A DNA stretch of 64,000 bases from Syngnathus acus (GCF_901709675.1 NC_051101.1:4734501-4798500); one strand, 5' to 3'; shown: positions 26,901 to 41,135, counted from the stretch's first letter. Numbers and translations are program-made. Notes: generated from the letters alone by a model not told the origin.

Positions 26901-29572
26901 TGGTATACTCAATATTTACATTAACAAAGGACTGATTTTGAAAGTTGATTAATCACCCACTTGGACAGTATGACTTCAAATAATAGAAGAGGTTTTGTAA
27001 ACAAAGTGACTGACTGCATTTGTAATCATTTATCTGAGATAACAGAAGAGATGTGTGTCACACTTGAGTTGATTAGCAAGGGCTCTTGTGAGTGTTTCAT
27101 GTTTTGGCAGAAAATTATAGCTTTTTCAACAATTCCTCAGTCGGAATCCCATTTGGAAGTGGATTTATTTGAAAATCACAATCATTGTGTTCATTCTCTA
27201 CTTTAATGGGCACCCCTGCTGGTCTGATGAAGGCACTTGTCTATTCATAAATGTATCACTGCTGGGGAATCATCAACTTTTTGTTCGTGGTGCAAAATGG
27301 CATATTGACGTGACGACATTCAACGCTTGTTTTTAAGGCATATATATGCATCCATATCACTCAAACAACATTAAACCTTTATCACTGCTAGCTTTTTGTG
27401 TTGATCTTAGTGGAAGGCTTTGGGCTAAGACAAGATAATAGACGCTAAATTCCTAAAAATAATGACCATAAGAAAAACAAAAACATTTGATACCACAGTC
27501 ATTGGTTTTTATACTAAATTGATACAGTTTACTGAAAATATACACCAGTTCTAATCTGTCAATTTAACACATAAACCTAAAAGAATACAATACCTGAGGT
27601 TATATGTCGTATGTATGTACATGATACTTGCACTTATGGTTGTAGAAGCAGAAGAGCCAGACAGTTTGCACATATGGTGGCCGTCTTAGGTCAACATCAA
27701 CATAAAAAAAATAAAAGTGAAATGAGCGTCTCCCTGTGTGTCAAGCGATTCCTTAGCCTGAGAATTCAGACACAGATAAAGGGGCACATGTTAAAGTGTT
27801 TAAGTAGGCAGAAGCTGTAAAGGAGGAGAAAGCAGAGTCACTATTCACCACTTGGGCAATCCTTTCTGCCTTGTTAAACTTTATTAAATTCTGCCGTTTC
27901 TCTCCTTTTTGTTTGTATCCTTTTGTCAGCTTGTTGTCATGCGTAACACATACGTACTTTCTTTCTTTTTCTTTTAAAGAGGTGTGGTTGAAGGCACTCA
28001 AGCGGAAAGAATGTGTGGGTAATCATATAACAGTGAACCAATTTGAATCCAACTGAAATTTTTTAAAGAGGACAGGATCATCTACAGGATGGCTTATCTC
28101 GATGAGCAATGAATGTTGTCATCTTATTCCAAGTCTAAATCATACGTTGCACATTTGTTGAATGCACTCAATTTCTCAAAAACCCAAGATGTACAATAAT
28201 GACTTTTTTTTTTTTAATTCCATATCATGTAAAAATAAGATTGGTAAAGACATCAGTAAAAATTGTTGACTGACAAACAAAATATGAAAAGAAAAGAGAA
28301 ATGCTTTTGCAAATGGGCATGAATATGAATTTCTCCAGTTTATTTTGATTGCTGTCTAGAGCCAGAGGTTGTAGCACTGTAATTAAGTTGCGCTCACACT
28401 GGGCAATGGGTGCCGTGCTTGATTTGTCATAAAATTACTGTAATATATTTGCTAATCCCGCTGTTTTTATGATACCCACCACTTGTGCAACAATATAAAT
28501 ATATAGAAATAACAAATAAATCATGATGCATTTTTCCATGGATAGTTCATGCTATTCCAGGTTATGCAGTCAGTATTTGGTCGCCAGAAGGCTCCTATTA
28601 CAGCTACAACATCTGAATTAATGCCATCACAGCTTTTATCATCTCTAAATTAAATGTAAATGTGGTAATCAGGATAGCTTCCTTATACCTTAAGTTTAAT
28701 CAAACGACTTCTCAAATGAAATAAACCCTTGCTTGATAACCTTTTCTTAATTTGGTTCACTGTTTTGATAAAAAAGCTGCTAATGGTATGTATTATTTTT
28801 TTAACTGTCACTTCAGCACCATCTTTACTGCAAGCTAGCTTTTCCAAGAAAATGTAAGGGAATTAATAGTGTTACCTTGTTCTCATTTTAATATCAATAT
28901 CATTATTAGATAAAAAAAAAGAAAATAATACTAATACTAATAATAAGAATTTAGTTACATCCATGAAAACATTGGTAGAGTATGTTCAATTAGCAGCCCG
29001 CTCGCCACACATACGCCCCCGGAGTGGCCCAGCCTACCTGAATTCGAGGAGATATCTCAGATTACAAGATTTCAAAAATTCCTACACTGTTTCACATTGT
29101 GAATGTAACATTCACGTAACCTACCCAGACAGCTGACAGTGTTGTTATGAAGCGTGACTGGTAGTGGCAAGATACTGGAGGAACAAACATGACCGTTTCA
29201 ACTTTGAAATGTATAATTGATAATAAAAAGCATCAATTTACTTATGTGTATGGCCCGGCTATATTTCTTGATTTGCAGATTTGGCCCAATTAATTGAATA
29301 GCCCTTCTGTAGTACTTTAATACGTGCTTGTATGACAGGGACAGAAGAGATTCAGGTTAGCGTTTGTTGTAATTTGAAAATTCGTCAGGAGCAAATGTCC
29401 ACTATTTGCAAAATTCAGTGAGCAGGTATGATAAAAAGTTAATCAAAAGAAGACATTTAATTCATCTTGGCTTCACATCCATGTAAAATGCATATTCAAT
29501 TGTATAAAAAACATGTTGACACCTACAGCATATTGAGCATATTTAACATGAATTTCTTATGTAACTAATATA
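26901..29572. other. Non-coding flank
   Basis: No gene is supported. The sequence is AT-rich with short homopolymer runs (T-run near 28205, A-run near 28911). Confidence 0.4.
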
Positions 29573-29912
29573 TGTCAAGATCTGTCACAGTTTGTTTCCT
29601 TGTTTTAATGTCATAGTTTCGGTTCGCGTGTCTGTGTGCTCGGCCCTCCCCTCCTGTGCTCACAATCTATGTAATCGCCGTCACCAGCCTCTCGTTACCT
29701 GTCATGTATTTAAGTCCTGTCTGCGTGTCACTCCCTGTCGGATTGTTCTCGTCTCTCGTCTTCTTGTTTCTAGTCTCCAGTCTGTTCTGTTCTAGTTTTA
29801 CTGTTCAGTTATTCACGTCCCTAGTCGAGCGTCTATAGTTTGTCTTTTGAGTTCTTCAGTAAACCCTGGTCCGAGCTGCATTTGGTCGCCCTGCTCCATT
29901 CACTTCATGACA
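29573..29912. mobile_element. Solo LTR of an LTR retrotransposon
   Basis: The 340-bp segment begins TGTCAAGATC and ends TTCATGACA, so it has the TG...CA ends and short inverted termini (TGTCA/TGACA) of an LTR. It is flanked on both sides by the same 5 bp, ATATA (29568-29572 and 29913-29917), as expected for an integrase target-site duplication. No gag/pol or second LTR is adjacent, so this is a solo LTR left by recombination. The composition (TTACCTGTCATGTATTTAAG, then AGTAAACCCTGGTCCGAGC) resembles fish Ty3/Gypsy-type LTRs, but the family is inferred. Strand is not assigned with confidence, although the TATTTAAG box and AGTAAA polyadenylation-like motif favour +. Confidence 0.75.
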
Positions 29913-30761
29913 ATATATCCTATTTTGTGATTAATTGCAAGGCAAGAAATATTTGAATTTGATCTCAGAATAGTCAAAATACTCAGACTTCGAGGTGTCG
30001 AGTTTTTTGTATTGTGTACCTATTTTATTTGATTTTTGTGCACTTTGGCCTTGAAGAAGTATAACTGCGATCGGCCATTCATCACAGCCGTTCCAAAGGT
30101 AGCCTAATGGATATGAAAGTGCAATCAATTGGTCAGGAAAGGGAGATTAGAGAGGGATGAGTCACCTTATTCCTCCTTCTTGACAACCATGGCATGCCTT
30201 GCAGCCTCTCTAGAAAGGTCGCTGATTGATGCCTATCTTTCAGCAGTTCAGCTCTAATCTGACATTGCATGTGATTTGTTACATCTGCAAAAAGATGAAT
30301 TGCTCCTCAGTCATGCAATGCTTCTCTCACCTGTGCAGCAGAGTATGTGAAAGAGAACCAAAAAAGTTGCTATTAGCTATTGATGACACTGAAACATCAA
30401 GTGAGAATGAGACTAAAGGTAGGAAAATGCATCTAGAGCAAACAGGGGCGGCCCTATTTTCATATGCAGTTGGCATAAAAAAAAAAAAAGGCACATTTTT
30501 ATTTGACGCAAGTCTACTTAAGTGTGTTTGGGAATTTGGCAGACCTCGCTTAGAGGGAATGAAGGGAGGCGCATAGATCAGCATGGCATCAGGTTGGATG
30601 TGTTCAGTCCCACATTGACGCAAATGTTCATTTTTAACTACGCCTGTCTGCAAAAATGTAAATGAAAGAAAACTCTATCCATGCGCACAGTCAAACCGCC
30701 CTTTAAGCTAGTCTTGAGCTGGGCATGAAAATAGGGCCAACAGTGTAATGGGCAAAGAAGT

Positions 30762-30768
<7 letters not shown>

Positions 30769-30795
<27 letters not shown>

Positions 30796-30830
30796 GCTCT
30801 CTCTCGCTCTTTGTCTCTTTCTCTCTCTCC
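30769..30830. repeat. (CT)n polypyrimidine tract
   Basis: A CT dinucleotide run, interrupted by CGCTCT units. Its antisense gives an RE-repeat frame that is not a gene. Confidence 0.95.
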
Positions 30831-32510
30831 TGGTGCCGTACAAACAAACAAACAAACAAACTGAAGGTCGGCCTTTGTTCTAAGAAGCTGTCTAATCTAT
30901 TTTCACTTAATTAGCAAAATTTGAGAGATTTTAACAGTGCTAATGGAAAACAACTTACAGGTGATAATTAAAAACAAAAAAATATAATTGTGTCACTTTT
31001 AGTCAATTAATATTGATACAGTGTTCATCTTCAGAACCTTGGCATTTTCAAAGCCATGTTGTAGATATATATTGTGCTGCACAGTCCATGCTGTGAGTTA
31101 CTGGTTGTGGCATGTTTTTGAAGTACAAGAGCTCGGTAGCATAAACATTTTCCTCTCTGGCTGATGGCTTTTCCCCACTCAAGGCTACAAAATTTATGCA
31201 GACAGTGATTAACCACTGCTTTACAGGATACACAAACCTGCCATGTGTTCCCTTGAGGTGGCAAATACATTCATTTCCTCTTTGATTGTGACTGTTAAAA
31301 GCACCAAGCTGCTCTCCAAAACGGTTTCATGTCATATAATCCACTGAGCATTTGATAGATCGCAGGTGGTTGTCTTTGCAACATCAGTGGAAAACTTATC
31401 ACAATTATCATGATCCCATTTTACTGCCATATTTGTTTACAATTAAGACATTGTGGCAAGCTGCATTTTCTGCAATCCGCAGCACTCAAACAAGAGTGTG
31501 AAAGTAGATTTATTGTAAAAATAAAAAGACAATCTCTGTCCTGCTGGGAGCATGTTACTACTTGTGCACCATGGAATGTTATAATAAAACACTTTATAAT
31601 ACTACACATACAAAGAGACATACAAAGTCCATACAAAGAGACATGCTTGGTAAGATGATATGAAAATAAAGTCTCTTACATAAACTGGTCTTTTGGTGGT
31701 TTGATTCAATTTCCAGTATTAATCAGTGTGAATTTTATTGTTATTATTATTTTAATTTTGATATGTCCACTGGTGTCCCAGAACACATTGTTCACCCTTA
31801 GATGTTCTATTTTACTGTATGGGCCCACTGGGACATGTTTACTGGGAATGTGGCTTATTGAGACATGTATAAACATTGTGCAATTCTTTTTATTCTCAAC
31901 TAAAAGAACAAATGCTACAATAATAAACACAGTTTTCTTCTTGTATGATGTATTGAACCCAGTGGCTGATGAACTCAGCTTCAGGTTATGCCCCCTTAAC
32001 AACATCAAAGCCTCTCTTGTGCAGCCAGTGTGTGGTCCGCCTCAGCAGGAAACAAATTAGCTTTCTTGACCTTGGCCCATGTCCTCCTTCCACCCTTCAA
32101 CAACCCCCCACTAACCCCCCGCCCCCCTTCTTCTCTGGCCTTCATCCGGCCACTTTAAGGGTCAACTGAATGACAAGTCACCTCTGTTCTCCTCCACAGT
32201 GGGGATATATTCAAACAAGAGAACGCATATACTAGGCCTGATGTGCATTATGGGAATACAACTTTATGAGATCTATTCAGATTTGACGTCAACTGGAAGT
32301 GGTGAGAATGAATACCAGTCATATAATTGTCTTATAATGGCAAAGGGGGAAAACAGTAATTGTGGGAACTGAAAATACAACAAGTGGGAAGAGATGTTTA
32401 TCATTTTAGAGGAAAACAAGCTAAGGAGAAATTGCTAAACTCCTGAAAGAAGACAGCTAGATTAGATGGGAAGTATTTTGAAACCTCAGTCCGAAAATAA
32501 AGATTGCTGT

Positions 32511-32548
32511 CACACACACACATACACACACACGCACGCACACACACA
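32511..32548. repeat. (CA)n microsatellite
   Basis: CA dinucleotides with CATA and CGCA interruptions. Confidence 0.95.
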
Positions 32549-33769
32549 TTCCCGCAAACACATGCACTCTTTAAACAAACTTCATGTTGAGGAGTTTTGT
32601 CTCTGGTTCCATATCACACACATTAGTACTGCTTTAAATGGCGTGTGGGCGTTTTTCCTCACAATAATAGCGGTAGATTTTAGAAAGTGCTATTTTTGTT
32701 GTCATAGTCTGAGTGGTCTCATCTATGTCCAAAACCAGTGATCCTCGGCTATTGTGGGGAACAGATTTTTTTTTCAATTACTTATTTTGGTATATTGTAT
32801 AAACCCAACAGCAAAATGTAATTCTCCCAGAGGATGTGAAAGCACGTTTGTACGTATGAGTGTTAAACCTGGTAGCTAAACAAAGATGGTTTGTTGTCGA
32901 GTAGGAAGTACCTACACTTTATTAACAGCCATACTGATCTCTGAGGGCTCTTGTGGTGCGCTTCCTCCAACAAATACATCATAATGTGAGCCATACAGCA
33001 TCAATAACGCTGCTAAGGGCTTTTATGTCTTCATGCTGGATACTGCACTTATTGAGTGCAGTGTGAAGTAAACACGTCTTCAACACGTTTCTTTCGCTCA
33101 ATAAAACTTTACAACAGAAACTCTAACAGAATGATGATAAAAATAATATTGAACATGACACGTCCTTGATAACTGAGACCACATTAAAGGTTTAGAATGT
33201 CTCTGTAATAGCACAAATAACACAAACCTGTGGCTCTTGTTTTCTTTAAACCTATGCCAGGGATTATTTATTTTACGGAATGATTCAGACGCTGTTCTGG
33301 GAATGGTTGACAAAACATACATACAGTAAAATGACTCAGGGGCATGGCTTTGGTAGTGTACCAAATTGACCATAACCTTATGACTAAACGCTAGCTTAAG
33401 CCAAGGCAATTTCCTCTCCTTTTCCTGCAGGCAACCATGTAAAAATGATTATAGCATGAGCTTTGAGTAAGGTTAAAAAAAAATATGGCTTCCTGACAGC
33501 TACTCCATAACATTGTAGTTTTTTTTCTATTACACTTGGACTGCCGTTTGAAGTTTACAATTTATTTTATTCACTCCCATATACAGGATACTAGATGCCC
33601 AAGTCAAGTCATGACAGTCCATATTGTTAGACCTAGAGTACATCAAATCACTTCTATCCCTGTGGATTTGCTTCATTTTGATTTTTCATTGAACATTTTT
33701 TTGCATCCATCAATTGATGCTTTTTCTATTCTATTGTAATCTAGTCTATTTTGTGAATATATACAGATC

Positions 33770-33925
33770 CACAGAGGAATTGGAGCCGAAACAAACATTA
33801 ACACCCACATTCACACAAATTAGCCTTCAATTAACCTAACTTTTTTTTTTTTAATGTACCCAGAAAAAAACTACAAGCAAACGCCAAATAGAAATGGCTG
33901 ATCAGAGATTTGGAACCCACATTTC
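33770..33925 (-). mobile_element. Diverged SINE-like copy, minus strand
   Basis: The plus-strand order CACAGAGGAATTGGAGCC, ACACCCACATTCACAC, TTCAATTAACCTAAC and later TTTGGAACCCACATTTC follows the antisense of the common tRNA-headed fish element, including an antisense B-box-like TGGAACCC. It is strongly degraded. Confidence 0.45.
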
Positions 33926-34934
33926 ACTGAGAGGCTAGCTTGCTAGTCACTTTCCACATGCTCTATTTGCTTTTCTTAGATTTGATCTCATTTCCTTGAT
34001 AATTTGGACGATTTGTAGTGTGTTGACTTCCTTTTCAAAGAGCTGTTAGAGCCAGTAAATTGTAGTTTTGTATGTCTTTTTTAGATATTGCGTCCCAGTT
34101 ATCCTTCTCATGAAAATTAACCAAAAATTTAAGAGGTGGCAATTGGAGTGGGAATTAGGTGGGGATGGACATCCATTTTGCGGACAAAAAACACAGGATG
34201 AGGAAGTTCAAATGGTGGACTGAGGACGAATGGAAGTGTTTTTTCATCCATCCGTGTAATCGTCCCAATCCGGGCCAAGTGCCGAACAACCTCTCAGTTC
34301 GTTCAACGGACCATTTCGGCCCACTAACACAGAAGTCTGCCACAGATTAGGGGTTTCTGTTTCCATCAAACAACGCAAGGCAAAAAAATGAAAGCCGTTT
34401 GCCCCAGAGAGAATGTCTCCTCAGCTTTAGAATGCTGCTGATGGCCACCGAATGATATTCTGTATGACACCTCAATAACTCACTTGGATTTGATTCTACC
34501 CTTGGCTACAATGCAGTGTGAACATGGTTCAAGTAAGTCATTTTAAATATACAACGTTTTGGTGTTTTTGTGGGTATTGTGACAGCTTATGTGACGTGTC
34601 TATGCAGTGTGCATGAGCGTGAAAAAGCAGTCTGGAGGAGGAAGCAACAATAGTTACTGATTCGAGTGTAAGAAGCAAGAGGAAAAAGAGTGCCAAATGA
34701 ACCAGGAATGCAGCATGACCCGTCTCCCAGTGATGTGTGTGTTGTTGGGCCACTGGGCTTCCCCTGTTGACGATATGCGACAACCGCAATCCAGTCGACA
34801 ACCCCGGCCTTAGACAAACGTCACCCCTGCGTCCCCCAACTAAGATTAGGCAGCATGAAGGAATTGATACATAAGTGAATGTGAGGCTTTGTAAATGTCT
34901 TTGGCAGCCATCGTATGGTAGATGTTTTTATGTT

Positions 34935-34940
<6 letters not shown>

Positions 34941-34987
<47 letters not shown>
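34941..34987. repeat. (TA)n microsatellite
   Basis: An uninterrupted TA dinucleotide run of about 47 bp. Confidence 0.97.
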
Positions 34988-34990
<3 letters not shown>

Positions 34991-36222
34991 TTTTTACCAC
35001 AATTATTTATGAATAAGGATAGACGAACAAGGACGAAAAGAGGCCCAGGTCGAAAAACAGAGGATGAAACAGCAAAATGTTCTTACTCTACTTTGATATT
35101 TACCATATGTATAATAAATATTTCAATACAAACTTTAACTTTATTCAACTGCTGCAATGTAAGGACCATCAAAAATGTATAATACATATTAACAATAACT
35201 AACCTTGTATGGCAAAAATAAATTTGTTTTAGCACAAAGTGGGTGTGCATGGGTTTGCTTGTAAACGTGCAGAGCTGAAAAGATGAGGTCACAAGGTCAA
35301 GCAGATTCCAAATCCCAGACAGTAGGAAGTGAAAGTGTGAACCCAGCCACACGACTACATATCTGCGGTTTTCTGCATTACAGAACAAGAGTTCTTCTCA
35401 TTTTATTCATAAAGTAAACAAGATATACATAAAGTAAATCATTCATGCCCTAAGTGGCAAAGGACTTTAAGTACTTGTTGGCAACATTACAAACCATTCT
35501 GGTTACGCAGCATCTCAAGGATATCAATCAACTATGAATAAAGAACATTGACAATGACTGTTGTGTGTGATTTGTAAAACCTGTTAAAATAATAATTAAA
35601 AACATGTTACACTTTTGCTTTATCTTTCATTAGCATCATGAAGATACATTGATCTAACACTTCTCTCCGCTTAAAGGAAACATATTAAAGAAAATTTACT
35701 TGTTTACCAGTAGTTGGGTACTGGGGGTCATCAAGTGTGAAAATAAACTACTCAGTCAATCTTTTATTTTCTGAACATCTGCTAGTTGTTCTGCACTTCC
35801 GCTTCCATAATTAACATAATAACCACACTGACAGTGATCTTCTCCACCATTGATTTGTCAGCGAGGCTGCCCCCAGTAACAACAGAGCAGTGGATTAACT
35901 TCTGATTTTCACTCAATCAATGAATGAAACTTAATTTTAATTGCGCTTCAAATACATAATTTACAACTGAGGTGTGGGGCCCTATCTAGCCCATTTGTTG
36001 TCATGCAAATAAAAGGCAGGTTTTTCATTGGCCCAGCAGTATGTGGGGCTGGATAAGGGCTGGCACACCGCATGAGACAGCCACCCCTAAAACAGGTTCA
36101 TTTACCCATGGCAAGCTGTTGAAAAAAAATCCTAATGGTTTAAGTCAAGTGAAATGTATTTACTGCAGCACACAGAAAAAAGCCTCAAAAGTGCTTCACA
36201 TGCTCACACTCGACAATATTCG

Positions 36223-36495
36223 TGATCCTAACCCAAAGAAGAGCAAGGAAAAAAAAATCTGGGTGAAAATAAGAAACTTTGGGGTCGCAGATGGGGGAAA
36301 TACTCCTTTCAAGATGACCAGGCTGCAATGGATGCCGATTGGGCAAAATTTAACACTTATGACGTCCATACTTTTTAAATTAAAATAATGTGGAAGTCCA
36401 TTCGATCATATGAAGCACTACAAGAAGACATTTTGAGTGATGTGGCTTCCAGATGGTTTAGGCAAAAATATGGATCAGAAATGTTATTTCAGTGA
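36223..36495 (+). pseudogene. Unrecognised degenerate coding-like remnant
   Basis: Reading frame from 36223 is open to a single TAA at 36376-36378, then open in the same frame to TGA at 36493-36495. The second part reads WKSIRSYEALQEDIL, then SDVASRWFRQKYGSE, which has protein-like composition (W, Y, charged residues) rather than low-complexity translation. The first part contains RRWGKYSFQDDQAAMD. I do not recognise the family. It could be a decayed transposon or a processed-gene fragment, or chance. An interrupting in-frame stop argues against an intact gene. Confidence 0.2.
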
Positions 36496-36584
36496 GACAC
36501 CTGTAAACTGATTTGACTTTTGAACACAATGCATATCTCCTTTAGCGAAACAATAAGTAACCTTATGTTCAATGTAATGTTATA

Positions 36585-36790
36585 TTCAATGGGTTATTGG
36601 TCTGTTTTTATTCATCGCTCATTTTATTTTATTTATTATTTATGGTTTGTGCCTTCTTGTTTTTGTTTTGTGTCGCCTACTTGTATGTCTCGTCACCATG
36701 GGATGGAGGAAACGGAATTTCGGTTTCTTTGTGTGTCTTGACATATGAAGGGATTGACAATAAAGCTGACTTTGACTTTGACTTTAATGA
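36585..36790 (+). mobile_element. LINE-type 3' end with (GACTTT)n tail
   Basis: The segment GTCTCGTCACCATGGGATGG, CGGAATTTCGGTTTCTTTGT and TTGACAATAAAGCTGACTTT ends in GACTTT repeats at about 36767-36786. A 3' terminus with a short tandem tail is typical of non-LTR retrotransposons, and I recall this one as common in teleosts. The 5' limit is approximate and the family is not assigned. Confidence 0.5.
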
Positions 36791-38182
36791 ATTAGGAAAT
36801 TATGTTGTATAATTTGTAGTGTTCCCAACTCTTTTCATTTACTTTCTTCATGGCAAATTACAATTATTGATACAGTTTAAATTGGGCATGTAATTATTAC
36901 ATTTTTTTGTCTTTAATTTTATTTCAAAGAGAGTGAGAGTGGGAATAAAAAAGAAATACCTCGGGTGAGGTGATTTTGAGTACCTGTATGTTTGCTTCAT
37001 TTCTGACGTATAACGGAGAAAAATCCATATAAAACAAAAGGGAGCTAGCTATTGAAGAAGAGCATCAAAACAGCCTCACCCTGAAATAGTTGCTCTCACG
37101 AAATTAGGTTGTTTTTTATCATCTTGGTTATTACATTTCAATTTGTGGATGGAAGAGATATTTTTTCAAAGTGTCTCATCTGTCTTCCCTCTTCTACATA
37201 CAAAAACACAAGTTACAACGATGACCTGAAACTCTGTTGCACAAAAAAAGAACGACAAAAAACTGTTACGGAATACATGCAACAACAATTTGTCTTTACA
37301 CACATTATCAAAAAGCAATGAGACAAAACCATTGTACCATTTCATTACATTTTTGATTGAGTTTCCTGGGGGTAAAGCTAATAATTAATTTGGCTGAGGG
37401 TAACATACAATAGGGGGACTCGTCCTCAACAAGCACATCCCAAAATGTTGAAATTGTACTTTTACCATCAATCTTGAAAAAGCGATTAAATTTTTTCCAT
37501 TGGTAACTCTTGTAAAATATATGGTGGCACAGAGAATGTGATTAATTAATCACAAACTCAAAGCAAACCAGATTGCAAGCCTTGTTATAAAAAAATATAT
37601 ATCTTAGTGTCTGATTTCATTGGTTAGTTATCATGTCTTTCTCCCACAAGCTGAAATATAAAACTGGCTGGCATTCTTTGAGCAATTTGGAAATTCATGA
37701 ATCTGTCCATCAAGTAACCATTATAAACTAAAACGATTGAAACAGTGGTTGCGCAATTAAATGTATTCCTTTGTACTCCTGCTGCTGCATAACAAAAGTA
37801 ACTTGTAATACCTCTCTCCTTTAGTTTTGTGTGTGCTATGGTGGTTTTCCTGTCTCCTCCTCTTCAGCCATGCCTCTCTTCCATTGTTAGTCACCTTGTT
37901 TATTGGCTGCAGCAGCTGCGGCGTACTGGACATCATCTGAAACTGCAAACGACAGGATGCAATAAGCTGGAGAATAGGAGCGATCTGGGGGAAGTTCTCC
38001 ATTCACCAAAGCTCCCTAACTCTCTGTCTTCTTATCCTGAGAAGAAAATAATAATAAAAAAAATCAATACGGGCTCACAGGGCTTGATAAGTGGAGCGCA
38101 GAGAGAGCTACAGTTCTCCATACAGTAAATTTAAGCAACCAAAAAAAATTCCAGGCACCGAAAAAAAGTCTATGTTTATGTT

Positions 38183-38186
<4 letters not shown>

Positions 38187-38218
<32 letters not shown>

Positions 38219-38236
38219 CATACATACATACATACA

Positions 38237-38271
<35 letters not shown>

Positions 38272-38281
38272 GTATGTATAC
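38187..38281. repeat. Compound (TA)n-(CATA)n-(TATG)n microsatellite
   Basis: TA repeats at 38187-38214 pass into CATA units to about 38264 and then TATATG. The YMYVCMYVC-type frames across it are artefacts. Confidence 0.97.
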
Positions 38282-39241
38282 ACGGATACACAGAAATATA
38301 TATGCATAAATTGACTTACATAGGAGGGCTGAAGAAAACCTATACATACCCAAACAGATATCACTATCTTAACTCTTGCCTTTCTATAGAATTTATATAA
38401 TTTTACTCCTTTGAGTAATTCTTTGTGACTGGTTTTCACAAATGTTATACACCTTCTTCCCCGAAGTTTCTTGTCGACTGTATTCTTGCTGAGCACTTCA
38501 CCTATTGCGTGCCCAACCTCACACACACTAATTCAATTACAGTAATGCCAGCAACAGCTGACCCACTCAGCCAACACACCCCATGCAAGCCCCACATCGG
38601 GCCTCTTGGCACCTCGTAACCCAAGGGATTAAATGAGTCTGTAAAAATACCAAAACTTTGTCTTGTCCACCCCTATCCAGATTTACCCCATGACAGACTG
38701 GCACTGAGTACAAAAATAGAGCCAAAGCCGGTACACCACTGATTAAATAATGTACCTCTAAAGTAGATGGTCATGCTAAAGACTTTGCGTGATTCAACCT
38801 TCTGCATGGAAAGACACTGTGCTACTTAGAGTAATGCAAATGAGTTTGAGATCAAGATGAAATTGTGTTGATTCAGTAAATGCTGCCCCATATAATGTAT
38901 ACTGTGTGTGTCACTCTATTATACAAAAAATACAAAAACTGATGATGCAAAAAACAAAAAAGGAAAATCAACCAGGAACCAGCATGCATTTGTGTTTGTG
39001 TGTATGCGCGCATGTGCGTTTGTGTGTGTGTATGTGCATGGGTGTGGACTGTGTATATGTGCAAGTGTGCTTGTGTCAAGGATCAGATTAAAAGAAACTC
39101 AGCACCTGGGCTGGCACTTCTTTTGCCCTAATATCCTGTTGACCTGAGGAAGACACCCAGACTGCCTTGAGACATTTAAAATCAGCCGTAACACGGGCAG
39201 TGTGTTCCATGAGGTTCTCGCCTTTGAGCAAGTAGAACCAG

Positions 39242-39391
<150 letters not shown>

Positions 39392-40012
39392 CCAAACTTC
39401 GCCTGTCTGTTTCAATATGTTTATATTTTAATCTGATTCGAAACCAAAAGGATTCAAATTACAAAGGGCAAGAGTCAATCCAATTGGAAAACAGTTGGCA
39501 GTCTCGTGTTTAAAACCTTAAGAAAAGATTACAGATGGGCCATCGCGTGCATATTCAGAATGCATCGACTTAAAAGCATCACTCTGGAACTATTTACCTA
39601 AGTGTTTCTGTCAGAGGTACACAGGGGCAATTAATTGTAGGTCTTTACAATATGGTGCAGAGCAGTTTGGGGAATCAGACACAAACCCCCTAAAGAGTGC
39701 AGGCGAGCAACCTTTAAACACAAGAGTGAGGATTAAGAATACTCTACTTAAACATCAGATTAACCAGATAAGCGGCCAAACAAACATGAAAACATTGTAG
39801 ACGCTACTTTATTTAATACTGGTTTATATATAATAGTGCTTATTTTGTTATAACTTCTAATTTATAACCACCTGGCAGATGACTTTTACATTACCAGGTA
39901 TACGCCGTTTATAGCAGTTGCTTCTGAAGCATTGCAAATCCCTATCACACATGATCGATGAATGTGTTGCCATGTGAACCACACATGCATGGCACGTCAA
40001 CTCCGCTACACA

Positions 40013-40073
40013 CACTCAAACACACGCGCACACACACACACACACACACACACGGATACACACACACACACAC
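40013..40073. repeat. (CA)n microsatellite
   Basis: CA dinucleotides with CGCA and CGGATA interruptions. Confidence 0.93.
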
Positions 40074-41135
40074 TTGAGTGAGCTTAATTTTGTAAGGGTC
40101 TTTAATCACACCTAAGATATTGACTGATCAATGACAGATATGAGGAACAGCTGTGGAATTCTAACGGAACCACATTGCCTTTATTTTGGTCCATTTTTAT
40201 CACGGATTATATTTCACTCATTGTTAAGAGGCTCAATACTCTACTGAGGTGTTAATTAAAATACTAAATATTGATCGATACGTTATCAGGGCATAGCAGT
40301 CGGCCCACAAGCTATTGATCCAGCCTGTGATTTATTATCATATTTAAGAAAAATCATTTTGGGTGATTATAAAGAGTAATTGATTTTTAGCAAGGGGTGT
40401 AATTCTCTTTTGTTGTTTGTTTTTTGTTGCTTTTTTTTAATTGTGCTTGTTATGTTTGGGTGCAGTAGATTGCATTCGGAGATCATTGATATCGCTGGTC
40501 TTGCTCCCTCCCGCTTGAGCCCCCTTCCAACCCTGCCTCAGTCAATGAGGAGGACCGGGTCTTGTGTAAACGAACGATACCGCTCTTGTCACTGGGAATA
40601 ATGGGTTCTGGGATTACCTCTTCAATCACAACAAAGATTAACAAATGGCATGAGAACTGTTATTAGCAAACATCTTGCACTCATCAAATCAATAAGATGA
40701 TTTGTAATCAGGAAGTTGCTGCAAGTGAAAAGGGAGTTGAGCCGCTCAAAGTGAACGATACTGGAAATCAGAGGCTTCAGTGTCACAATTACCTCTCCTC
40801 AAAATACTTGTAGATGCTTTTCTGTCACTATTTGGCAGTGCTCCAAAACACACAACAGACTGGAAGCGGCATAAGGTATTAACGTTGCAAAACACGTGTC
40901 ACATTGATCAGGCATTAGGTTGATGGAACCTTTTCTCAAGTTACCAAAGCAAGGCACTGCAGGAGCAATGACACAAATGAGCAATGAAACAAGTATCTTA
41001 GTTTGGTGGCAAGAGAAGCCATCCCTACAGTATTTCTTACTAGTTAATATTACTGTAATTGTTATTAAAATAACAGTAATATTTATAAGAAATTTGATTG
41101 TTATCATGCATACAGATGATAATATTTGTAATCGA

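Larger units (their letters stand above)
29918..33769. other. Non-coding flank with microsatellites
   Basis: No gene is seen. The stretch holds a (CT)n tract at 30769-30830, AAAC repeats at about 30841-30861, short repeated ACATACAAAGAGACAT units near 31605-31645 and a (CA)n tract at 32511-32548. Confidence 0.4.

Noticed and set aside
38064-38526. YMYVCMYV-type open frames
   Set aside because: They are translations of the TA/CATA compound microsatellite.
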